A stretch of 64,000 nt of DNA from Crotophaga sulcirostris (lineage: Eukaryota; Chordata; Aves; Cuculiformes; Crotophagidae), in contig VYZB01000218.1 in assembly GCA_013397455.1 (NCBI GenBank), positions 911,278-975,277 of the forward strand, in the 5' to 3' direction. The notes beneath the pieces are model-generated. The model searched no databases and had not been told where the DNA came from. It saw nothing but the letters and a program-made list of their open reading frames with translations. The translations under genes were made by a program, and so were the position numbers. Position 1 is the first letter of the stretch. Each line of letters begins with the position of its first letter. This document shows, piece after piece, positions 16,246-28,300 of this stretch.

Positions 16246-19200
16246 AAAAGATAGTCAATCTAAAAATATCTGGAAAGTTTGATATGGAAATGGAAATTGT
16301 TCAATTAACATGATGTAAAAAAATAGAATTTGTGATTTTTTTTACTTTTTTTACATTTTCTTTTTTATTCTAATTTAGAAGACATTTCTGAAACTTCAGA
16401 AATCCCCAGGGATGAGAAAAACCACATCCCACTCAGATCTAACATTTACTGAGATACTGGTAGGAACTTTTCAACTTTAAATAATATTAAGACTTCAGAA
16501 AAAAATTGTTCTAATTAAAACTTTACAAGCCACAAGATCAAGCTCAGATAGTGAAACACTTTGAGAAGTGAATAAAATCATGCCTCATAGTGAGCTCCAG
16601 CTATGCTCATTGTAGCCAGCGTATGAAACTTCAGGTCATGGGAGCATATCTTAATCAGTTGTTTCTATTCTGTTGTGGCTTAATGACTTCTAGAAATCAC
16701 AGATTTTATTTTTTTTTTTCCCAAGTCTAGACAGGACAATGTAGCCTTCCAGGATAACACTATTTTTTGCATCCAGTTGCTGTTACAGTTGTGTTCTATA
16801 AATATTCTATATTTGGCTTAAGCATGTCTTAAAAGTACGCAGTCTTGCTTTGAAAATGAAATTTGGAAGTTTATTTCGGTAACTACCCCCATACACTTCT
16901 AAAGGGAAATGGAGTTTAGATACTGGGAGTTCTCTGACTTTACTCTCCAGCCAGTGTTCCTTGCTATGCATTTCTCGTCTGGTCTACAAATGCTTTCCAG
17001 ACCCAGTGTCTTTTCACATTCAAGAAGTCCAGTGATGGAATCAGGCAACCTTTTGATCTGTTTTTTGGCAAACTACACAAATTGAGATTCTTTTATCTGT
17101 CACTCCTACGATGACTTTGTCAGCCTTCAATCTTGTATCTTCCTCACTATGCCAATATGTTTTTAACTCTAGTGACCACAACTATGCCACTGCGGAAATT
17201 CTTAATATAGCTTTCTTCCTCCTCGTCCTTCTCTCTTCTGTTGGTGGACTCTGTATTTATATTCACCTTTTCCCCACAGCTTTGCACAGCCAATACTTGT
17301 TGTCAGCCCTTTTCGCTATCCCCAATGGTATATTGTACAGCCATCCTGCCTACAGATGTGTTCCCCTCCTTGATTCCAGCAGTGTAATGTGGTACTAAGC
17401 TCTTTCCACAAGCAATTGGTTTGGAAATGTCCAGTAATCCTAATTATACTTTATTAAACACTGTATTATAAAGTTGTTTATAGTCCTATCATTCTTTGCT
17501 TCCTCAAATATTTTTCTTTATTTTTCCAGGACTTTTTGTTTCTATTGATTGGTGCTCATTTTCTTCCAGTATTGCCTAGCTTTTGAGTATTGTCTTGTTT
17601 TACATTTTTCAATAGTAACAGCCATTTTTGCTTCTCCTATAATGCCGGAAAGGGTATTTTTAAATCCAAATTTGTTTGGTTTCATAATTGTGGTATTGCA
17701 GTTATTATAATCTTTAACTCTTGCATGGTTATAATTGACTTAGTGCTAGTTAATAAGCAAAAATTTGTGACAATATGTACTTATGCCGTATAAGTTAGGA
17801 CAGAGTTACTGCTTTCTAAAAACTCAGCTGATTGTAAAGGTTAATTCTCAGTGGGAGGAAACTTACAGAGAAAGCTATAGCTGAAGACATATCAAAGTGT
17901 AAATAAGGACAAAAAGGAGAACTCCAAAAGTTTCTGTGACTTTTCTTACCATTTGTGGAATAAGAAGGTATACTGAGAAGTATATTGAAATAAAAAATGG
18001 AAAAAATAGATTAAACTGAGTAGTAACTTGTACGAAGTATTAGGCAGTGTTGTGAAAATTGGCAGTCTATGTCCATTTAACCAGTTAAATAATGATGTCT
18101 ATGGCAGCTGTGAGAGCCTTCCAGATCCTCAGCCAGACAAGTAATTGACAGTTTGAGTGCGTGGGTGAAGAGAAGTAAGAAGTTAAGTCTGCGTGGCATC
18201 AAATGGGAATGATGTGGATTAAGATGAAAGGCATAAAAGAAATTTATGAGTTTCAATAATTGTGGGGCAACAGAGTTCCAGCGGCAATATTAGTCTGAAA
18301 GGAGAAAAAGTACTTCATAAGCAAAGCCAGATAGGCAATAATTTCTAGTATCAATTAAATAGAATAAAAACAATGTCAGAAACAGTAAAACTTAAAAACT
18401 TAAGAATTGCTTTGGATCGGAGTAGCTGTTATAATGTAAAGAGTTACTTTTCCATCCGTACAAGACAAAAATGCTCAGGAAAAGGAAAAAATGTGCTGAA
18501 CGTGTGGGAGTAAGGGGATGAGAGAGGTGGAAATAAATAACAAGACCCTTAATATTTATCACTTAAAGTAAACTAGTGATGTACATGCATGAAAAACATT
18601 CATATGTAGCTGTATATGAAGAATATGAATAGAGGATTATTTTTCAGCTGTGGTTTGTAACAAAAGATTGAGAAAAGCATAAAATAGCCTGTAATTGAAT
18701 GAAATTGTATCTCATTTGCATTTGCATTTCTAAAGTTTTCTGGAGAAAGCCACAGTAATTCTTTCCACTTAGAGACTAATGATGGCCACTTTATTATATG
18801 CATCTGTATTTCACAACCATTTTTAAATCAGAAAGTAAATATTGGACTTGTAAAAATGCACTGATTTCCAACTGCCAAAACTAGAGGTGTCTGAAAGTTG
18901 TTTTAGACTGCCTTTGTAGTAGTCAGCTGAGAGAAGGAAATGCCTCCACTGCCAAAATCTTCTGATGCTCAGACAGGTACACAAGGTAGGTCAGGTGAAA
19001 TGCTTATTTCAGTGCTGACAAGGGAAGCCAGAATGACCATTCTGAAAGTCAGATGTCCGAAATGGTGTGAGGTAAATCCAATCCGAAATGTATAATGTGA
19101 AAAATAGTAAAATATGCATTATTATACAAAATATTCAAAAAAATAAGGTTTACTTTTTTTTCGATGTAAGTGGCTATATAAGAATCTTCTTACCTACCTC

Positions 19201-19628
19201 TACTATTTGTGTGTTATTAAGATCAAACCTGTTGTATTTAGGAAAAGAAATATTTTTTTTCCTTCTTTTTCACATACAGTGTTGACACGGATTAGAGTGA
19301 ATGAGTTGTGGATGAGGTGGTCTCCAAATCCTTATTTCATTTAAGTCTGTTATACATCTGTTAAACTTTGAGACAAGTAGGTTACAGGAAATGACTCTAA
19401 GGCCCTGTGTAGAGCCAGTGGGGCTGCCCACAGGGCCTAATTCAGTCTCCAGTACCAGTTTTATAGGCAAAGAACCTCATGATTACAAGTACTCAGTTTT
19501 ACTCTTGGAGCTGCAAATTAGAAAAGAAAATCGAATATATACGAAGTAGAAATAATTGGAACGGTAGATGTGTAACTTCAGAGTGGAGTAAAAAAATCAA
19601 TATTCAGCATTAAATGGCACAGCAGAAG
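16246..19628 (+). other. GLRA2: Intron 7, no recognised feature
   Basis: About 3.4 kb of AT-rich sequence with T-rich tracts (for example 16335-16380). Open frames are short and without recognisable similarity. I see no repeat family before the CR1 copy that follows. Confidence 0.75.
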
Positions 19629-20468
19629 GATGAGATGTCATCCAGAGGGACCTGGACAAGATGAAGAAGAGAACCTGTTTGAACCTCACAAGGTTCAACA
19701 AGGACCAGTGCAAGGTCCTACACTTCTGTCTGGGCAATCTGTGGTTTCAGTACAGGATTGGGGACAATGTGATTGGGAGCAGCCCTGTGGAGAAGGACTT
19801 GGGGGTACTGAATGTTGAGAAGCTCAACATAATCCAGCAATGTGCGCTCGCAGCCCAGAAGGCCAAACGTGTCCTAGGCTGCACCAGAAGCAGCGTGACC
19901 AGCAGGGCGAGGGAGAGGGTTCTGCCCCTCTGTTCCGCTCTTGTGATACCACACCTGGAGTGCTGTGTCCAGTTCTGGATTTCCCAGCATAAGAAGGATA
20001 TGGAACTGTTGGAATGGGTCCAGAGGAGGCTATGAAGGTGCTCAGAGGGCTGGAGAATCTCTGCTGTGAGGACAGGCTGAGAGAGCTGGCGTTGTTCAGC
20101 CTGGAGAAGAGAAGGCTCCAGGGAGACTTTGTAGCAGCCTTCCAGTACCTGAAGGGGCTACAGGAAAGGTGAGGAGGGACATTTTACAAGGACCTATAGT
20201 GATAGGGTGAGGGGGAATGGCTTTGAAGTGAATGGAGAAGATTTAGATCAGACATCAGGAAGAAATTCCTCACGCTGAGGGTGGTGAGGCCCTGGCACAG
20301 GCTGCCCAGGGAAGCTGTGGATGCCCCCTCCCTGGAGGTGTTCAAGGCCAGGTTGGATGGGGCCTTGAGCAGCCTGGGCTGGTGGGAGGTGTCCCTGCCC
20401 ATGGCAGAGGGATTGGAACTAGATGATCTTTAAGGTGCCTTCCAACCCAAACCATTCTATGATTCTAG
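19629..20468 (+). mobile_element. CR1 LINE, 5'-truncated, plus strand (840 bp)
   Basis: This is the 3' end of a chicken-repeat-1 retrotransposon. The frame at 19661-20035 reads the C-terminal region of CR1 ORF2 (reverse transcriptase protein), including EKDLGVLNVEKLN, ALAAQKAKRVLGC, and [20 protein letters not shown] then EWVQRRL. It stops there where an intact CR1 continues, so the copy is frameshifted and dead. Homology continues at DNA level (the [13 protein letters not shown] and PREAVDAPSLEVFKARLD-type segments at 20090-20360). It ends with the 3' UTR and the tail CCATTCTATGATTCTA at 20453-20468. It is GC-richer than the surrounding intron and inserted in the sense direction of GLRA2. 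Confidence 0.95.
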
Positions 20469-21733
20469 TATGAAATCAGAGGAAAGAGCTTCTATTAGTT
20501 AGTTAGTAATTTCTTCAATGCAAGCATTTCTAGATAAAAATGATTTAAGTATTTTAAGAATGTATTGCCATCAACTAATCTTATCAAATCCTCCTGTGTA
20601 TATAATGGTCACTTTGCATACTGACTGGAGCCAATACTGGTTTTCTTACCTAATTTCGAGTGATATACCACTGGCATTTTTACATTTATGCACAGGTCTG
20701 CCAGGCATAGAGCATTCGTATATAATGCTCCTTACTGCATGAGCCCTGGATTGCATTTATTCACATAGTGGATTTTCAGGCCTTTGGGGATCTAATTGTG
20801 ATTCTGCATGTTTGAAGGAAGGAGACGCAAATGCGAGGCACATTCCAGACTCAGGGGTTATCTCTCCCTCTGTGCAGAAGAACCAATGCTTGAGCCTAGT
20901 ATATACTGTCAGAGCTTCTTACTCACTGGGTCAGATTTTATTTGCTATTTTTTTGTGTTAATGCGTTTAGAGTTCAGTGCGTGAACAAGGTTACAAGTGT
21001 GTCTCAGAATCTAATATAAAGTATTTAATTGAGTCCATTGCTTTAGTGTGCCCAACAGGCTACGTGGGGAGATTCTAAAACCTTACAGGGAATAAAAACC
21101 TGAGCTTTCCTGGATAAGTTCTGTGGTATTGCCAGGTTTGTGGATCTCTCATATGTGTGGAGCAAGCCCACATCATGCAACTGAGATCTACTTTTCAGAG
21201 AGGAGGCTAAATCCTCAGTTCCTTTAAACTGACACAAATCCTCTGGCTAGTTTACCTATTGAAGACCTCGTCTGAGTACATGTTCTTTTGATAACAGAAT
21301 ATTATTTTAAATTACATCAACATTTTGTAGATAAATATCTCTTTTTAATGGAAAAAATAGAGATTCTTTTTCTTCAGGTGGGTCAAAATCAGAACATACA
21401 ATTACTTCGAGAAAGCTTGTGTCATAATCCCCTTTCTTATGTGCCCTTCTGCAACATTTCAGATGCTTTACTGCCTCCTATATGCACTACTGACTCCTTC
21501 CTAGAGAACGTGTCAGAGGACGTGCCTGAGTTGAAAGAAAAACCAGTAGAGATCCCAAGAGAACAAAGAGCTAAACCATACTCCAGCAAATATGTAGTAG
21601 CCCTTCCTTACTGAATGGTGTTTGGTTTGTTCTAAATTGGAGAGGTGACACATTTATGTTGTTGTGTGCGCTCTTGAAAGTTCCAGTGCTCCATTAGAGG
21701 GAAGTTGCTGTTAACATTTCAAAACTGTTCTCT
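20469..21733 (+). other. GLRA2: Intron 7 between two CR1 copies
   Basis: About 1.3 kb of ordinary intron. A plus-strand open frame at 21288-21614 (108 codons) has no recognised similarity and no flanking splice logic. I regard it as chance. No repeat is seen. Confidence 0.7.
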
Positions 21734-22313
21734 AGGTTGGAAAGTACCTTTAAGATCATTGAATCTAGCTGTTGACCTAACACTGCCAAGTCCATCACTA
21801 AATCATATCCCTAAGCGCTGCATCTACATGTCTTTGAAGTAGCTCCAAGGATGGTGACCCAACCACTTCCTTGCCCAACCTGTTCCAATGGCTGACAACC
21901 ACTTCAGTGAAGAAATTTTTCTTAATATCAATTCTAAATCTCCCCTGGAACAACCTGAGGTTATTTCCTCTTATCCCATTGCTTGTTTGGAAGAAGAGAC
22001 CAGCACCCACCTTGTTACAACCTCTTTTCAATTAGTTGTAAAGAGTGACAAGGTTTTCCCTCAGCTTCCTTTTCCACAGACTAAACAGCCCCAGTTCCCT
22101 CAGCTGCTCCTCATAAGTCTAGTGCTCCAGACCCTTCACCACTTTTGCTGCCCTCCCCTGGACACACTCCAGCAGCTCAGTGTCCTTCCTGTAGTGAGTG
22201 GCCCAAAACTGAACACAGTATTCGAGGTGCAGTCTCACCAGTGCCGAGCACATTATGTGATTTATCATCTCCCTGTATTATCTCATGCTCATTTCTACAA
22301 CCTAGAATCCTAA
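21734..22313 (-). mobile_element. CR1 LINE, 5'-truncated, minus strand
   Basis: The minus strand at 21798-22031 reads the CR1 ORF2 C-terminus: NGIRGNNLRLFQGRFRIDI, then KKNFFTEVVVSHWNRLGKEV, VGSPSLELL and DAALRDMI. The 3' UTR ends near 21734 (CTAGGTTGGAAAGTACC on the plus strand is the reverse complement of a CR1 end). On the upstream side homology fades near 22250-22313 in the region that encodes QLRLYGSGALEELRQ-like sequence in intact copies. The tail microsatellite is missing. It is an older, degraded copy in antisense orientation to GLRA2. Confidence 0.9.
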
Positions 22314-25300
22314 AACAACAAGAAGTTTCACTAATTGAGGAAAACACTTCTGTGAAACCACAAGTTCCCAATATGCCCAGGTTGTGGAAATGTTTGATCT
22401 TCTTTTATTCTACTAGATAAATTTTAGTGCTACAATTTAGATCTAAAACTAGCAGTGATCTTCACATCGCACCTTAGTTTTCATATGCAATTATTTAAAT
22501 TTTCAGATGTCATTGTTTATACATTAATTTGGTGACAATAGCAGAGTATTTTGTAATTCACACTCTCAAAAATGGATTAAAGTGCAAGAATTCTGTGACA
22601 AGATTAAATGAGAAGTGAAGTTCCATTTTCCCTAATAAATAAGCACATGTTTTGCCAACTTCAGAGAATGTTCCCCTCCTCTGAGAATTTTATCAGGGAT
22701 ATTGCACGTTTTCAACATTTCTGCTTACCACTACATCACAAAAAGCTTTAAAATATTTTGCCATTACTACTATAGCTGGGTAATAATGGGCAGATACAAC
22801 TGCAGAGAAGAGCAATGCAACTGGGATTTGAGTGCTACAATGGAATTGGAGGAAAGCAATTATCTTGTATCGTTTTTGCCTTTAACTGTCATTTCTGATG
22901 CTATGAACTTGGCTGAAAATCAGCAAACTGGTGGTTTCATACAAAACCATAGCTGCACTGGAAAAAACATGCAAAGCAGTCTGTCCTTTCACCGTTCCTG
23001 TTGCTTGTAGAAATGAACTTGAAATGAACATATTTATACAAATGTTTTCAAACAGCCACACATCCTCCCACGCCTACCTCTTTTTCTTCCCACATAAGCA
23101 CACTCCATCCAGAGTTGCCAGGATACAGTGAGAAAGGTTGCTTTTATAGGGCTCCCAGCTGTGACCAGGTACAGAAGTGTGATTGCTTTGGAGAGGGCGT
23201 CTCTTCAAGGGGTTTACATGCTGTGCTGGAAAGCTTGGGAAACATACATCAGAGGGAAGGTATGGGAGGCACCTCTGTTAGTGCTGTGTGGGTGAGGCAC
23301 ATGAATACATGAGAATGTGCTGAAGCACATACTTCTTGAGATCTGCTCCTTCCAGTGTGTCGTTCATATTTGTCTCAGTTAAGCATCACTGAGCTTGCCT
23401 AGTCTTTCTGGCTCTTGAGGAAGCAGCAAGGAAGGTGTTGACGTCAACTACTCCACCCTCCAGCAGTGCAGAGAGGTCCAAGTAATCCTCTGACCTCATA
23501 TCCATGTAGCTAAGTGCCTAAATTGTCTGTTGAAGGGTACGTATTTTGACCATATTGAGGGATTTTTTTTTAGCAAAATCTTTTTTTTTTTAATTGGAAA
23601 ATATTGATTTGTCAAATTCAAGACAGTTTCCTGGGGTCAGGATGATGTTTTATGATCCCAGGAGAAATAGTAGACTGAAACATAAAACTAGGAAATTGCG
23701 ATCTGATTCCGTTGAGTCTGATTAAAAGCAGTTCTGACGCTAACTCCAAGAAGGGTAACCCAAACTTTAACTCCTATGACTAAATATAAATTACTCAAAT
23801 TGATGAATTGAATTACACCCCAGAGATCTCTCTTCCTCTGCCATTATTGAAGAAATAACAGGTCGGATGTGGAGCTGTAAAGATGCTGCAATTAGATGAA
23901 ATGGCCTCCTTACCATCATATGAATCTGCTACTAGTGTGCTAACTACTGTTTTAATTTATGAGCTTCTCCCTCCACAGTATCTTATGAAAAATATATACG
24001 GATTACCATTTTGATTTAAAATAGTAGAACAAAAACAACAACAAAAAAAATCAAACTCAAAGTATTTCCAAGACAGAATTTTTATTTTCGGACTGTTACA
24101 CATCCATGGTTCATATTTCAGGAAACATGTTCTGGGAAGTAATAAATCCCAGTTTTAGAAACTGTAGTGGACAAGCAGTTCCACAAGGACTATTGACAGA
24201 TGCTGTGCAAAAAGGGCTAACTTGGTCTATGGGTGTGTCAGCTGTGAAAGCGAATGGTAACATGATTTTACTTCTTTATATAACATTTTTATGTCTAACA
24301 CTTTGGTACTGTCTTTTTTATGTGAACAGGCAAGATAGAACTCATACCTACTTTGTAAAACTAAAAATTGTATTTTTTATGTAATGGTCCTGGATATGGT
24401 TATGCTCTCAGCTGTTTTTTGCTGAGATTACGAGTCTCCCCATGCGTTCTCTCTTTTTTCACATGCTGTGCTGATATGCTTTGACGTTTTCCTGCCATCT
24501 TATACAATGAAGCTCTGCATGGTCTGATAGATTCATGCAGGTAACTGCAATCTATAAACACGCACACCACTTATACAAAGAATGACAGCATAGGTGCTCA
24601 CAAAATAATAAGGATGTTTTTTAGAGTTTCTTCCTCTTTTTATTTGTCATAAGATGTGATCAAAAGCTGAAATCCAGGGGGCTAAACAGTATTACAAGAA
24701 TTTCACTTCTCTTTTCTCTAGTTTGCCTTTGATTAACTGAAAATAAAATCCCAGTCCAAACTAGCTAACAGAAAATCCATTTGCTTAGCTGCCTCCAGTG
24801 TATCAGTGATGCTGCTGTGGCTAAACTCAGCTGCACTATCTTGGTGCAGGCTCTCTTGGACACTGTCAAGGGCAGCACAGCAAGAGAAACCGGCAAATTG
24901 CACTAACCCAAACTTGCTTTATGTCCCTCTAAAGCATACAAGAACTCTGTGGACTGTGGCACAGCAAGTTATGTGAGCGAACCCAGCCAGTGTCCCCCTG
25001 CACTATTAGTTCTTGTGGTGATATCATGGGGTCAGTATCAAGTAGACAATTTGCCTATAGGTCCTCAAAAAGGGTCAGTGTCTCACAAGGGAAGGACTGA
25101 ATTCATTATGTCAGGTGCCTGAACTCACACTACCCTTTGAATGGGAGAGGGCTGTGCTATATGGATGATGAGATAGCCAGTGCTGTAAGCACATACATCT
25201 TACAATATAGACATAACAACCTCTAAATTATAGGAGAAAACTTTCACTGCTTACTTCCTGTGAAGACTACTTGAGAATGCAGTGTTTTGTGGTGAGTGAA

Positions 25301-28300
25301 CAAACATGGGAAAGGTATATTGGTTAATCATCAAAGACATCTGGAACGTCTTCTGAGAAGACATCCTCATAGCATGTAGACATATTCTAAACATCACAGT
25401 GATATCTGAGAATCAAATGAAAATAGTTTATGCCAATTAGCGCCCCCCAGGCAGCTTAGTCCTCTATGTTGTTTCAGCACCAGTCTCACCCCTGATCTGG
25501 TAGGATGTGAGGAACCCTAGCTCATGCTGAAGCGTGTGAAGGCAGCTCTCAGAGTCAGTATGTCTCACCAGCCCAGTATGTGCTGTAGGCTTTTTCGGGG
25601 AGGAGCAAGGCATTGGTGTGTCCTATTGCCAGCGATGCCTTGAGAACATGAAAGATTTGGAATTAACTTCTTGCTCTGCCTATAGCTAAAGACAGGAAGT
25701 TTCTTCTTGAAATGTGTTTTATTAAAAGTCTATTGTTATTTGTGTAATAGAGAAAAAACTTTATCTTCCCCTCTCCTCCCTTTCTCCTTCCCCTGACATC
25801 TTGGAACTATTCCTGTCCCTAAAGTAGGCAGCAAATGGGAGGTAAGACATTCAACTGCTACCTATTTTTTTCTGAATCACATCAAACATGACTTTATACC
25901 TGCTGAATACTTGCTGTGAACCTGTGGTGCTCAACTTTCGCCTACCCCTGGTCAATAATATAAAAAAACTCAGTATCGCACTTGGCTGTCAGTCTGGACA
26001 ACAGCAGAGCCCCTCAGCAGCAGTGGCAGCAGCACTGCTGATTGTGAGTGAGGCTGGATATAACTCAACTGCTGGCAGTTGACAGGTGCTCTGTGTGATG
26101 ATGTGCTCACAGTAGAAGTAGATTTCAGTCCTCAAATCCAAGTTAGGGCAATTGTGTCAAAAGCAAGTGCAGACAGTTAGGTGTCTAAGCCTTCTTGCTT
26201 TTCTCAGAGAGCACCTAATTCCAGAATAGCTTAGACATACTTCAGCTTGGTTTCTGAAGATCTTGTTGCATGACTGGATTTGCCCAGGAAATGAAAGGGC
26301 ATAGGAAGACAGGACAGAATACGCCCCAACCTCAGGGCACCTAGGAACTGGACACTGAAGCCCCTGGATTCACCTGAAGATCTAAGTATCAACCAACAAA
26401 TGAACAACACCTACTCCTATAGAAACAAAGCCTGGAAACTTCAGGCACTAACAACCTGCTCCCACTGCCCATGCTCCTTTCTGTAGCAAGGCAAGTAATT
26501 CAATAGAGACGTGACACCAAATTGTAGCATAATTTCAATGAGGCCAGTGCAGGATCATTTTATCCCTTAATGTTTTGTTCTACAATCTATTTGTGACCCA
26601 CTTTTCATCGTTTCAAGGGGATGGAATCTCAAATTACTGAGCCATTTATCAGTGGTACCTGATGGTCTTGGCTTGTCCTGGTGTGAGGAGCCCTGAACTT
26701 CACTAGGGAAATGGCTGATCAACTCTGGACATACTTTAGACCCATATTGGGCTCTGCATCATGGAAGGTCACTTGTGAACTCCAAATCCATTCAAGTGAA
26801 ATAACACGGTCACAAGCTGACATATAGTGACCAACTCTGCTCTCTAATCTGTTCTGGCAACCCTACTGTTGTGTGACAATCTTAAAAAAAAAAAAAAGTA
26901 TTGTTGCTATTAGCAATATCAGAAAGTTACAAAAGCACCCTGTCCCTCAGTGAACAGATAGTGGCATGCTCAGTTCTGCAACAACTGGTTTGTAAAGTCA
27001 TCTGCAATACTCCTTGGTGAAGTTTGATTAATCCTGCCTAGTGAGATGCAATCTCCTGTAGGCTATGTTTGGGGAGTCCCTGACAGACATCTCTTGGCAT
27101 CCTCTGGGTCTGTCTAGAGGCAGCAGCAGAAGCCTGGAGCACTCACTCTGGACACAGTTCTCTGAAGGCATTAATTCATTTCACTGTGCTGATTGTGAGT
27201 GTGCACATATACGCTCTGTGGTTGGTGCCCATGGTATCTATATATTCACAGCCATGGTTTAATTAGTCCTCTTATGGATAGAACTTACCATGGCATTAAG
27301 AGAGACAATATTTTTAGCCTTTATAAGGAGTCAGTCCTGCCCACTCACATGAAATATTTCAGAAGGCAACTTGTATACTGCAGGTAGCTAGGATGACAAA
27401 AGAAACTGAAATTTAGATTATAGTAATTAAAATTTAGTTAGCAAATGAAACCCTGTGTGAAGGGACAAGAATAATTGGTGACTTCACCTTTTAAAGAGAA
27501 AGAGCAACTGTTTTGCTACCTGCCACTCCTTCTCCCTGCCCCCAGGCCAGGGGTCCTGCCGTTTTTAATTGTGACTTTTGTAAAGGTGTGAAAATAAGCC
27601 ATGTTAACTGCTGAGACCGATGGAAGCAAATTGCAAGAACTGAGGAAGAAAACTACCCGAGAGAGGCAGGATTTTACACAAGCATTAAAACCAGCATCAT
27701 TCACCTCTTTCTGTTCATCAGACAGATTTGTACCTCCTCAGAACCGTTAGGACAATAGCACACAAGAATTTTTTAAAAGTGCACAAGCCCTAATAAAAAT
27801 TGAAAAGTAAAAGTGAATTGCCCTTTGCCCCCTCTCAAAGAAATGATGAACTCAAACTGAATGTCTGCTGCTGATTTGGCTCTATGTTCATGACTAAAGT
27901 TAGAAAAGACTTGTAAGGACACCTGAGTATTTCTTTCTGAATACAAATAAAGCTTTTAGCAATGCGTCATGCTTTTTCTTATGTACTTAGAACCAAAATA
28001 AATCGTTGTCATGAAGTTCGTATTTTGCTTCCTACAACTGAGCCAACTTCCACTTTGTGGAAGAAAGATTTCAAAAGGCTGCATGTGTGTGAGTCCAGGG
28101 GAACCATCTAGTGGAGTGGGTTGTGGGAGTGACAGTTGTTCAAATGGCAAGGGGAACACTGAGCCATGGCAGCTACTGTGAAAAAAATGCTGGAGGAAGA
28201 GTACCCAGAAACTCATATAATTTAGATTTTTTAACCCTTTCCTTTGCAAGGGGCTTTCTCTGGATCTTTCTATAACCATTTCCTTATTCAGGGTAAATAC

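Noticed and set aside
16022..16282. Open frame crossing the N gap
   Set aside because: The continuity is created by undetermined bases.
21888..22313. 141-codon plus-strand frame
   Set aside because: It is the antisense shadow of the minus-strand CR1 copy at 21734-22313.
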